A DNA stretch of 64,000 bases, taken from contig JAUIEK010000004.1 of the NCBI GenBank assembly GCA_030428865.1, positions 1 through 64,000 on the forward strand. The letters run 5' to 3'. This DNA comes from Bacteroidia bacterium (lineage in GTDB: Bacteria > Bacteroidota > Bacteroidia > Flavobacteriales > Flavobacteriaceae). The notes beneath the pieces were generated by a model. It was not told the DNA's origin and did no database searches. It saw only the letters and a list, made by a program, of their open reading frames with translations. Position 1 is the stretch's first letter. Every line of letters begins with the position of its first letter. Positions 53,909-62,050 of this stretch are shown one piece after another. The translations under genes and the position numbers were made by a program.

Positions 53909-55189
53909 ATGAATATACTCATTTTAGGCTCTGGAGGTAGAGAACACGCTTTTACAATGTCTTTAGTGAAGAGTGAAAAGGTTAAAAAAATATTTGTTGC
54001 TCCTGGAAATGCAGGTACACAAGAAATTGCAGTAAATATCTCTATCAATCCAACAGATTTTTTAGCTGTTAAAAGAGCAGTATTAGAGAATGCTATTGAA
54101 ATGGTTGTTGTTGGTCCAGAAGCTCCATTAGTTGATGGGATTCATGATTTCTTTTTGCAGGATGAAAGCTTAAAAAATATTCCTGTTATTGGTCCTAAAA
54201 AAGATGGAGCAATGCTTGAAGGCAGTAAGGATTTTTCGAAGCAATTTATGATGCGTCATCAAATTCCTACAGCAAAGTATCAATCTTTTACAAAAGAAAC
54301 ACTTAAAGAAGGTTTTCTCTTTTTAGAAACTTTAGAGCCGCCTTATGTATTAAAAGCAGATGGCTTAGCTGCAGGAAAAGGAGTTTTGATTTTAAACTCA
54401 CTAGAAGAAGCTAAGAAAGAGTTAGAAGAAATGCTAACAAATCAAAAGTTTGGAGATGCTTCTGCAACTGTTGTTATTGAAGAGTTTTTAAAAGGAATAG
54501 AATTGTCTGTTTTTGTGTTAACAGATGGTAAAAATTATAAAATTTTACCCTCAGCAAAAGATTATAAAAGAATTGGAGAGGGAGATCAGGGTTTAAATAC
54601 AGGCGGAATGGGAGCTATTTCCCCTGTGCCTTTTGCTACTAATGATTTTTTAACCAAAGTAGAAGAGCAAATTGTTAAACCTACAATTAATGGTTTGCAA
54701 GAAGAAGCAATAGATTATAGAGGCTTTATTTTTATAGGATTGATGAATGTTAATGGAAATCCTTTTGTAATTGAGTATAATGTTAGAATGGGAGATCCTG
54801 AAACAGAGGTTGTTTTACCAAGAATAGAGTCTGATTTATATGATTTATTAGAAGGTGTAGCGCATCAGAATTTGAATGAAAAAGAATTAAAGATAAGCTC
54901 TAAAACAGCCGCTACAGTAATGGTAGTTTCTGGTGGCTATCCAGAATCGTATGAAAAAGGAAAGGAAATTCAAGGCTTAAAAGGTGTTCAGGACTCTATT
55001 GTTTATCATGCGGGAACTACACAAAAAGATTCTAAAACTATAACCAGTGGTGGTAGAGTAATGGCTTTTACTTCTCTTGGCGATTCAATAGAAGAAGCAT
55101 TGGAAAAATCATATCAATCTATATCTAAAGTGCATTTTGAAAAAATGAACTTTAGAAAAGATATTGGTTTTGATTTGAAAAAAAAGTAA
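53909..55189 (+). CDS. purD: Phosphoribosylamine-glycine ligase
   Basis: PurD catalyses the second step of purine synthesis. It has ILGSGGREHAF at the start, PYVLKADGLAAGKGVLIL in the ATP-grasp domain, LNTGGMGAISPVP, and EYNVRMGDPETEVVLPRI. The full 426-residue length is present. It converges on the histidine kinase gene 14 bp away, with no obvious terminator between. Confidence 0.96.
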   Translation: MNILILGSGGREHAFTMSLVKSEKVKKIFVAPGNAGTQEIAVNISINPTDFLAVKRAVLENAIEMVVVGPEAPLVDGIHDFFLQDESLKNIPVIGPKKDGAMLEGSKDFSKQFMMRHQIPTAKYQSFTKETLKEGFLFLETLEPPYVLKADGLAAGKGVLILNSLEEAKKELEEMLTNQKFGDASATVVIEEFLKGIELSVFVLTDGKNYKILPSAKDYKRIGEGDQGLNTGGMGAISPVPFATNDFLTKVEEQIVKPTINGLQEEAIDYRGFIFIGLMNVNGNPFVIEYNVRMGDPETEVVLPRIESDLYDLLEGVAHQNLNEKELKISSKTAATVMVVSGGYPESYEKGKEIQGLKGVQDSIVYHAGTTQKDSKTITSGGRVMAFTSLGDSIEEALEKSYQSISKVHFEKMNFRKDIGFDLKKK

Positions 55190-55203
55190 TGGCAAAAAGT
55201 GTT

Positions 55204-56241
55204 TTATTTTACCTTTTCTAAGGTAAATGAAAACTCAGAACCTTCTCCGTATACGCTTTTAACCAGTATAATTTCATTATGAGCCTCTAAAATGTGCTTA
55301 ACAATAGATAGTCCTAAGCCTGAACCACCTTGTTCTCGAGATCTACTTTTATCTACCCGATAAAAACGTTCAAACAAACGAGATAGATTTTCTTGTTTCA
55401 CTCCTTCTCCGTTATCGATAACTTGAATTAAGAATTTATTTTCATTGTAAGAACTGACTCCAACAATAGTATGTCCATTAGGCCTTCCATATTTGATAGA
55501 ATTAACTACAAGGTTAATTAATACTTGCTCTATTTTTTCAATATCTCCTCTTACAAAAACAGGATATTCGTAGTGTTGGTCAAATTGTAGACTGATATTC
55601 CTTTTTTTAGCCTTCATCTCCAGTAAGTCAAAAACATTTTGGATGAGCTCGATAATATTAAACCCTTCCTTGTTTAGCTTCATTCCTTCCGTTTCCAGTT
55701 TAGCAATCATATCCAAATCTTTCACCACAGCAACCAGCCTATCAACTCCTCTATTGGCTCTGTCTAAATATTTCTCTCTTATTGATTTGTTTTCAGCAGC
55801 GCCTTCAATAAGTGTTAACAAATATCCTTGTACCGTAAACAAGGGAGTTTTTAATTCGTGAGCAACATTTCCTAAAAAATCTCTTCTAAAAGAATCGCGT
55901 TCGGTCAACCCTTGAATTTCAACTCTTTTGCCTTCTACAAAATCTTTAACTTGTTTTGATAGTGTTTCTATATCGGTAGTAATAGAATCTCTTTTTAAAT
56001 TAGTAGTATCTATAGATAAGTCTTTATATATTTTTTTAACACGTCTATAAATAAAATGCTCTGCTCTATATTGAATAATAAAAAAAGAAATAACGAAAAT
56101 AACAACTCCAAATATGAGAAGCGAAATCCACTGTTTACTGTTAAAAAAAAGAGTATAAGAAAGAAGGGCAATACATACTGCAATGATAGTTAAGTAAAAA
56201 GCAGACCAAAGCGCAAAAGAATATGTTTTTTTAAAGCGCAT
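55204..56241 (-). CDS. PhoR-like sensor histidine kinase
   Basis: Two membrane segments (about 11-31 and 39-57) with almost no loop between are followed by a linker, a HisKA domain with His128 (FLGNVAHELKTPLFTVQG) and an ATPase domain (N box VVNSIKYG, DNGEGV, then RSREQGGSGLGLSIVKHI). The short outer loop and PhoR-like layout mean it probably does not sense an external ligand directly. It follows the response regulator with a 9-bp gap. Its name as phosphate sensor is inference from the operator repeats nearby. Confidence 0.9.
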   Translation of the reverse strand: MRFKKTYSFALWSAFYLTIIAVCIALLSYTLFFNSKQWISLLIFGVVIFVISFFIIQYRAEHFIYRRVKKIYKDLSIDTTNLKRDSITTDIETLSKQVKDFVEGKRVEIQGLTERDSFRRDFLGNVAHELKTPLFTVQGYLLTLIEGAAENKSIREKYLDRANRGVDRLVAVVKDLDMIAKLETEGMKLNKEGFNIIELIQNVFDLLEMKAKKRNISLQFDQHYEYPVFVRGDIEKIEQVLINLVVNSIKYGRPNGHTIVGVSSYNENKFLIQVIDNGEGVKQENLSRLFERFYRVDKSRSREQGGSGLGLSIVKHILEAHNEIILVKSVYGEGSEFSFTLEKVK

Positions 56242-56250
56242 GGAACAAAA

Positions 56251-56952
56251 TTACTTATCTGTTCCTTCTAACACAAACTTGTAACCAACACCTTTTACTG
56301 TTTTAAAGTGGTGATCGCCTATTTTTTCGCGGAGTTTTCTTATGTGTACATCAATAGTTCTACCTCCAACAACAACTTCATTGCCCCAAACAGTATCTAG
56401 AATAGCTTCTCTTTTAAATACCTTTCCTGGCTTGGAAGTAAGAAGAGAAAAAAGTTCAAATTCTTTTCTAGGAAGAATTATTTTTTCATCTCCCTTAAAA
56501 ACAACGTATTCTTCTCTATTTATAGTAATATCTCCTATTTCTGTTGCCGTTTCAGCAGAAGAATTGTCTGTTTTAAGCCTTCTTAGTAATGATTTAACTT
56601 TGCTTACTAAAACTTTGGGTTTTACAGGCTTGGTTATATAATCATCTGCACCTGCTTCAAAACCTGCAACCTGAGAGTAATCTTCACCACGAGCTGTTAA
56701 AAAAGCAATTACAACATTTTCTAAATTTTTAATATCCCGTATTTTTTCGCAAGCTTCAATACCATCCATCTCAGGCATCATAATATCTAGTAAGATTAAA
56801 TGAGGCACAGCTCTCTTAGCCACTTTAATGGCTTCTAAACCGTTGTTTGCCGTAAAAACTTGATAGCCTTCTTGTTTAAGATTATAGCCAACAATTTCTA
56901 ATATATCAGGCTCATCATCTACTAGTAGAATCTTAATGTCGTTGTTATTCAT
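56251..56952 (-). CDS. PhoB/PhoP-like response regulator
   Basis: This OmpR-family regulator has a receiver domain (acidic Asp12-Asp13, phosphoacceptor Asp56 in LLDIMMP, Lys in DDYITKPVKP) and a winged-helix DNA-binding domain (LPRKEFELFSLLTSKPGKVF, then VVVGGRTIDVHIRKLREKIG). Length is 233. It is the first gene of the leftward pair and is divergent from a TonB-receptor gene with PhoP-box-like repeats. Confidence 0.93.
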   Translation of the reverse strand: MNNNDIKILLVDDEPDILEIVGYNLKQEGYQVFTANNGLEAIKVAKRAVPHLILLDIMMPEMDGIEACEKIRDIKNLENVVIAFLTARGEDYSQVAGFEAGADDYITKPVKPKVLVSKVKSLLRRLKTDNSSAETATEIGDITINREEYVVFKGDEKIILPRKEFELFSLLTSKPGKVFKREAILDTVWGNEVVVGGRTIDVHIRKLREKIGDHHFKTVKGVGYKFVLEGTDK

Positions 56953-56978
56953 CGAGAAATGATTACTTATAATAAGTC

Positions 56979-56986
56979 CAAAAGTA
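56979..56986 (-). promoter_or_regulatory. -7 element for the two-component operon
   Basis: TACTTTTG on the minus strand matches TAnnTTTG, 26 bp before the response regulator ATG. Confidence 0.5.
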
Positions 56987-57033
56987 AAAATATTTGTTCA
57001 ATATGTATCATGGCTTAGTGAACATTTAATTTG

Positions 57034-57083
57034 ATAACATTCTCTTAATCTTTGAGTAACGCAAGATTAATCTGTAAGTAACC
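57034..57083 (+). promoter_or_regulatory. PhoP/PhoB-box-like array, five hexamers at 11-bp period
   Basis: Hexamers ATAACA (57034), TTAATC (57045), GTAACG (57056), TTAATC (57067) and GTAACC (57078) begin exactly 11 bp apart. Two 16-mers within it (57045-57060 and 57067-57082) differ at only two bases. Bacillus PhoP boxes are TTAACA repeats at about 11 bp, and cyanobacterial and E. coli Pho boxes use the same period. It lies between the response regulator and the receptor gene and ends 57 bp before the receptor ATG. Binding is inferred. Confidence 0.65.
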
Positions 57084-57140
57084 TTTTTTTTACAAAACTC
57101 TTGGACTTTTGTAGCCGATATAAGGTTAAGAGATAGATAC

Positions 57141-59969
57141 ATGAAAAAAATTATTGTTTTATTACTATTACTAACGTTCCAATTAATATCGGCTCAATCG
57201 AAAGGAACGGTTAGAGGAGTTCTTACTGATAAGGAGATGAACAATGAGCCATTATCCTTTGCTAATGTACTTATAAAAGGAACAACTATAGGTATAACAA
57301 CTGAAATGGATGGTTCTTATGAATTAAAACTAGAACCAGGCTCATATACAATTGTTTTTAGCTTCTTAGGATACAAAACTGTTGAAGTTCCATTTACATT
57401 GCAAGCAGGACAGACTAAAACAATCAATAGATTGATGGAAGCTTCTGAAGGTGTTGCATTGGAAGAGATAAAAATAAAAGCTACTGTCGGAAAAGAAAGT
57501 GAAAGTGCTTTATTAATCGAGCAAAAAAAAGCTGTGAATATTAAGGAAAGTATTGGTACGCAACAGCTTGAGAAGCTAGGTGTATCAAATGTTTCGGCTG
57601 CAACTACAAAAATTGCTGGAGTTTCTAAATCGGACGGTGCTGGTCAAATATATGTTAGGGGTTTAGGTGATCGTTATTTAACTACAACTCTGAACGGATT
57701 GCCAATACCTTCAGACAACATTGACAAAAAAAATATAGATCTAGGTTTATTTCCTACTAGATTTATAGAAAATGTTTCAATTAGTAAAACATTTTCACCT
57801 GATAATTCTTCAGATCAAGCTTCTGGTAATATAGACATCATCTCGAAAACCATAAATAAGAGAAAAGAGTTTGCATTAAGTTTTAGTAATGGTATAAACA
57901 CCAATGCTGGTGATGTTTTTGGAGATTTTAAAGCGACGGCTGTTAATAGAGATATTAGTTTTGGGTTTTTTTCAAAACCTTATCAAAATAATAATTTACA
58001 AAGTGCTTTAGTAAATCAAAGCTGGAATCCGCAAACAATTGACGCTCCACTTAATTATTCATTTGGTTTTAATGCAGGAGGGTTTTTAGATGAAGAAGGT
58101 AAGTTTAGACTATATTTTAGTGGAGGCCAGTCAGTTAACCATGAGTATAGGGAAGGAGAGTTTAGATCGTTTGATCAAGGACAACTAAATGATATAGTTC
58201 CAGACAATGATAATAGATTTTGGAGAAGAACTGTTAATACAAGTGGGATATTGACTAGTCAGTATAAAATAAATAAAAACAATAAACTAAACTTAAACAT
58301 TTTTTCTATTAGTAGGGTCTTCGAAGAAGTTTTTGAGGCTGGTAGAGAAGGAAACACTATCTATTTTGAGGAGTTATCACCTGCTTCTACAGGGAATCAA
58401 TTTGTGAGAGATCAAAATCTTAAAAGTACTTTTTTAACTGTTACACAACTTTTAGGGTCACATAAGTTATCGGAGAATAATAATTTTGAATGGGCAGTAG
58501 GGTACAATATGTTAGTGGCTAATGAACCTAACCGAATTAGAAATGAAGTGAATATTATGAACGCTAGTTCTGGTTTTCCTGAAGGCCTAATTATATTGGC
58601 TAATCAAGGCGATTATCAGCAAAGTAAAAGGTCACAAGAAATATCTGATAACGAAGTGAATGGGCGTTTTAAAGATGCTATTGTCCTAAAAAAAGACGAA
58701 GATGATGAATCAATTTACTCAATAAAGTTTGGAGGGAGTGCTCGTTATAAAACTCGTGATTTCGCTTCCAAAGTTGATGGTTTTGATGAAGTTATTAGAG
58801 GTTCGATAAATCCCGCTTCAATCGATAATTTGACTGAAATTTTTACACAGCAGAATATAGATAATGGAATATTAAGGCAAACAAGTCAAGCTACTGATTT
58901 ATATGATGGGACATTATTTTCTTATGGAGGGTTTTTAGATTTTGTTGGAGTGTTTAATCAATTTACAGCTCAATTAGGCTTACGTTATCAAAATGACGAA
59001 ATTGATATAGACTATAATGTTCTTAATGCTCCTGGAGGCCGATTAGGAAGTATCGATAAGTCTTATCAACGATTTTACCCTGCAGTTAATTTGAAATACT
59101 CTTTTAATAATAAAGCGGCAATTCGTTTTGCAGGTAGCTTAAGTCAAACATTACCAGAATTTAAAGAGATTGCCCCTTTTGAATATGTTCCTCCAGTTGG
59201 TCAAAGAGTATCTGGAAATCCTAGATTGGAAGCATCAAGGAACATAAATCTAGATTTAAAGTTTGAGTTTTTTCCTTCAAGTGAGGAGTTATTATCTATC
59301 ACTACCTATTTTAAAAACATTAAAGATCCAATTAATATGACTATTAGGACTGGAGGAGATGGGCAAGTTATGTCATTTTTTAATACAGGTGATAATGCAA
59401 GGATTTTTGGAGTTGAACTAGAAGGTAGGTTGCATATAATAAAACAACAAGATGATTCACCAAATCTAAAAATAGGAGGGAATCTCTCTTATGTTAATCA
59501 CAAGCAAGATTTGAAATCAAACGGATTAAATTTCAATGGTCAGCCAAGAACATTTCAATATAGGGGTCTTACTAAGATAGGCCTTGAAGGTGCTTCAGAT
59601 TGGACAGCTAATCTAGCAATTACTTTTAATTCTGGAAAAGAGTTTCCTTTTGAAACCACTCTAGCAGCAAACTATGCCTCTGATAGAATTTTTGCTCTAG
59701 GAGCTACTAGAAACCAACTACAATCTAATGTTTTTTTTAATGGAGAGATTATCGAAAAAGGAGTTGTTGTGTTAGATTTTATTATGAGAAAAGATATTAG
59801 CAAACGTTTAAGTATTAATGCTTCTGCTAAGAACTTATTAAACCCTGTTATACGCAGATACCAAAATGTTTCTGCAGAACCTGCTGTTTCTTCTGCAATT
59901 ACAAGACAAACAGTGTTAACATATACAAGGGGAGTTAATGCTTCCGTAGGAATAAATTATAAATTTTAA
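57141..59969 (+). CDS. TonB-dependent outer-membrane receptor with carboxypeptidase-like domain
   Basis: A signal peptide (1-18) is followed by a CarboxypepD_reg-like domain (GTVRGVLTDKEMNNEPLSFA, to about residue 100), a plug domain (YVRGLGDRYLTTTLNG, then ISKTFSPDNSSDQASGNIDI) and a 22-stranded-type barrel ending VGINYKF. Length is 942. There is no SusD-like partner; a surface lipoprotein gene follows 20 bp later. The Pho-box-like array upstream suggests uptake of phosphate or an organic phosphorus compound, but the ligand is unknown. Confidence 0.9.
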   Translation: MKKIIVLLLLLTFQLISAQSKGTVRGVLTDKEMNNEPLSFANVLIKGTTIGITTEMDGSYELKLEPGSYTIVFSFLGYKTVEVPFTLQAGQTKTINRLMEASEGVALEEIKIKATVGKESESALLIEQKKAVNIKESIGTQQLEKLGVSNVSAATTKIAGVSKSDGAGQIYVRGLGDRYLTTTLNGLPIPSDNIDKKNIDLGLFPTRFIENVSISKTFSPDNSSDQASGNIDIISKTINKRKEFALSFSNGINTNAGDVFGDFKATAVNRDISFGFFSKPYQNNNLQSALVNQSWNPQTIDAPLNYSFGFNAGGFLDEEGKFRLYFSGGQSVNHEYREGEFRSFDQGQLNDIVPDNDNRFWRRTVNTSGILTSQYKINKNNKLNLNIFSISRVFEEVFEAGREGNTIYFEELSPASTGNQFVRDQNLKSTFLTVTQLLGSHKLSENNNFEWAVGYNMLVANEPNRIRNEVNIMNASSGFPEGLIILANQGDYQQSKRSQEISDNEVNGRFKDAIVLKKDEDDESIYSIKFGGSARYKTRDFASKVDGFDEVIRGSINPASIDNLTEIFTQQNIDNGILRQTSQATDLYDGTLFSYGGFLDFVGVFNQFTAQLGLRYQNDEIDIDYNVLNAPGGRLGSIDKSYQRFYPAVNLKYSFNNKAAIRFAGSLSQTLPEFKEIAPFEYVPPVGQRVSGNPRLEASRNINLDLKFEFFPSSEELLSITTYFKNIKDPINMTIRTGGDGQVMSFFNTGDNARIFGVELEGRLHIIKQQDDSPNLKIGGNLSYVNHKQDLKSNGLNFNGQPRTFQYRGLTKIGLEGASDWTANLAITFNSGKEFPFETTLAANYASDRIFALGATRNQLQSNVFFNGEIIEKGVVVLDFIMRKDISKRLSINASAKNLLNPVIRRYQNVSAEPAVSSAITRQTVLTYTRGVNASVGINYKF

Positions 59970-59989
59970 ATCAAACTAAATTAAAACAA

Positions 59990-61903
59990 ATGAAAACGTT
60001 GAGAAAATTTTTAGCTTTAGCCATCACAGCTAGTTTGTTATTCACATCTTGTGATGATGATGATAACACCCAATTTCCACCAGCAGGTAATTTTACTGGT
60101 ACTATTACTGCTGATTTAACTCTGGATCCAAGTCAGCAATATACACTTACAGGTGCTGTATTGGTTGCTTCTGGAGTTACATTAACAATTCCTGCAGGAA
60201 CAGAGATTGTATCTAATGTAGGTACTGAAAACTATCTAGCAGTATTGCAAGGTGGTAGTATAGACATTCAAGGTACTGCTGCAAATCCTGTTATAATGCG
60301 TTCAAATGGTGTAGCAGGATCTTGGGGAGGCTTATTACTTTGTGGTAATGCAACAACTACAGAAGGAGTTAATGCCACTGCAGAGGTAGGAGGTCTTGTC
60401 TATGGAGGAACTACAGATAACGATTCTTCAGGAAGCATTGATTATTTAATTATTAGAGATGCTGGAGCTCAAATCAATACAAATTCTCAATTTAATGGAC
60501 TTACTTTGTATGCAGTAGGTTCTGGAACTACTATTGAGAATATTGCTATAATTAATGGGACTGATGATGGAGTTGAATTCTTTGGAGGAACAGTTTCCGT
60601 TAGTAATATCTATTTAGAAAATAATGAAGATGATGCTATTGATTGGACAGAGGGATGGAATGGAACGATAAACACGGCTTATGTTACAAATACGATCTCA
60701 GGATTTTCGACTGCTATTGAAGCTGATGGTCAAAATAATAATCCTACAATTAACAACTTAACTGCAATATCTTCTACAGGTGGATTGGCAGTGCAAATCA
60801 AAAATGCATCTGGCGCAACTATTAATGGTTTTTCTGCAACAGGGTTTGATGATTTATTTGATTTCCCTGGTACTTCTACAGCTACTGCATTACAGATTGA
60901 CAATGCAGACGCAGATACTGCAAATGATGCTGTATATGCCTCTTCAAACACAAATTCAAGTTCTTTTTCATGGGCAACAAGTACTGATATTGTAAACAAT
61001 CAATTGCCAAGTAATATTACTGCTGATGTTACTTTAGATGCAAGTGTACAATATACTATAAGTGGTCCTGTATTAGTAAATAGTGGAGCTACTTTAACTA
61101 TTCCTGCAGGAACAGTAATTGTTTCAGAATCAGGAACAGCAAATTATTTAGCGGTGTTACAAGGTGCTGGTATAGATATTCAAGGTACTGCTGCAAATCC
61201 AGTAGAGATGCGTTCATCAGATGGTAACGCATGGGGAGGTTTATTACTTTGTGGTAATGCAACAACTACAGAGGGAGTTAATGCTACTGCAGAAGTAGGA
61301 GGTCTTGTTTATGGAGGAACTACAGATAATGATTCTTCAGGAAACATTGATTACTTAATTTTAAGAAATACAGGAGCTCAAATTAATTCAGACTCTCAAT
61401 TTAATGGCTTAACGCTTTATGCGGTAGGATCTGGTACTACTATTGATAACGTTGCTGTTATTGATGGTGCTGATGATGGAGTTGAATTCTTTGGAGGTAC
61501 AGTATCTGTTACAAATTTTTATGCGGAGAACTTAGAGGATGATGCTGTGGATTGGACAGAAGGATGGAATGGTACATTAACAAATACTTTTGTTAAGCAT
61601 ACAATCAATGGATTCTCTACAGCTATAGAGGCTGATGGAGTAAATAACAATCCAACGTTAGTAAACTTTACAGCTGTTTCTACAACAGGAGGTTTAGGAA
61701 TTCAAATCAAAAATGCATCTGGAGCTACAATAAATGGATGTACATTAACAGGGTATGGTACTAAATTCGATTTCCCTGGTACTTCTACTACTACTGATTT
61801 ACAAATTGATAGTGCAAATGCAAATGAAGCTACTACATACAATACATCTACTACTGTAGAAGCGGACTTTAACTGGGTAAACCCTGCAGTTGCTAGACAA
61901 TAA
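59990..61903 (+). CDS. Surface lipoprotein with two near-identical beta-helix halves
   Basis: A lipoprotein signal (LLFTSC, Cys21) is followed by DDDDN, an acidic stretch of the kind that sends lipoproteins to the cell surface in this phylum. The rest is two copies of a roughly 300-residue domain (from about 38 and about 341). Both begin ITAD.TLD....QYT, then TLTIPAGT, GGLLLCGNATTTEGVNATAE, GVEFFGGTVSV, DWTEGWNGT and FSTAIEADG. Strand-turn repeats suggest a parallel beta-helix. It is probably a partner of the TonB receptor upstream, binding the ligand or a matrix. A type IX sorting tail is not seen. It ends at a strong terminator. Confidence 0.75.
   Translation: MKTLRKFLALAITASLLFTSCDDDDNTQFPPAGNFTGTITADLTLDPSQQYTLTGAVLVASGVTLTIPAGTEIVSNVGTENYLAVLQGGSIDIQGTAANPVIMRSNGVAGSWGGLLLCGNATTTEGVNATAEVGGLVYGGTTDNDSSGSIDYLIIRDAGAQINTNSQFNGLTLYAVGSGTTIENIAIINGTDDGVEFFGGTVSVSNIYLENNEDDAIDWTEGWNGTINTAYVTNTISGFSTAIEADGQNNNPTINNLTAISSTGGLAVQIKNASGATINGFSATGFDDLFDFPGTSTATALQIDNADADTANDAVYASSNTNSSSFSWATSTDIVNNQLPSNITADVTLDASVQYTISGPVLVNSGATLTIPAGTVIVSESGTANYLAVLQGAGIDIQGTAANPVEMRSSDGNAWGGLLLCGNATTTEGVNATAEVGGLVYGGTTDNDSSGNIDYLILRNTGAQINSDSQFNGLTLYAVGSGTTIDNVAVIDGADDGVEFFGGTVSVTNFYAENLEDDAVDWTEGWNGTLTNTFVKHTINGFSTAIEADGVNNNPTLVNFTAVSTTGGLGIQIKNASGATINGCTLTGYGTKFDFPGTSTTTDLQIDSANANEATTYNTSTTVEADFNWVNPAVARQ
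60101..61902 (+). repeat. Intragenic tandem duplication of about 0.9 kb
   Basis: The first unit runs from about 60101 to 61010 and the second from about 61011 to 61902. Long DNA stretches are almost the same, for example those around 60325-60440 and 61231-61345, with most changes at third codon positions. That indicates a fairly recent duplication kept in frame. Confidence 0.8.
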
Positions 61904-61931
61904 ATGTAAAGCAGATAAAAATCTTTTTTAT

Positions 61932-61961
61932 AAAAACGCCTCATTTTTTGAGGCGTTTTTT
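61932..61961 (+). terminator. Terminator after the duplicated lipoprotein gene
   Basis: The stem aaaaacgcctca/tgaggcgttttt with a T loop and T tail is a strong terminator. Confidence 0.9.
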
Positions 61962-61985
61962 GTATTTAATTGGGATATCTCTTTT

Positions 61986-61999
61986 TTAACTTAAGTTAA
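61986..61999. promoter_or_regulatory. 14-bp perfect palindrome TTAACTTAAGTTAA
   Basis: It lies 52 bp before ATG 62051. It contains TTAAC and GTTAA in opposite orientation, the same core as the Pho-box-like repeats, but without the 11-bp tandem spacing. It may be an operator or chance in AT-rich DNA. Confidence 0.25.
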
Positions 62000-62050
62000 T
62001 AGGTGCACGTTTTTATGTTCTTTAATTTTAAGAAATTAAAAAAGTTAACT

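Noticed and set aside
53776..54048. Minus-strand open frame across the GT2/purD junction
   Set aside because: It covers the purD promoter and start and encodes no recognisable motif.
55205..55230. Hairpin taccttttctaaggta after purD
   Set aside because: It lies in the coding end of the kinase gene and is not followed by T on the purD strand, so it is not a credible terminator.
60325..61345. Repeated DNA blocks that could look like an array
   Set aside because: They are the two halves of one coding sequence, about 0.9 kb apart, not CRISPR repeats with spacers.
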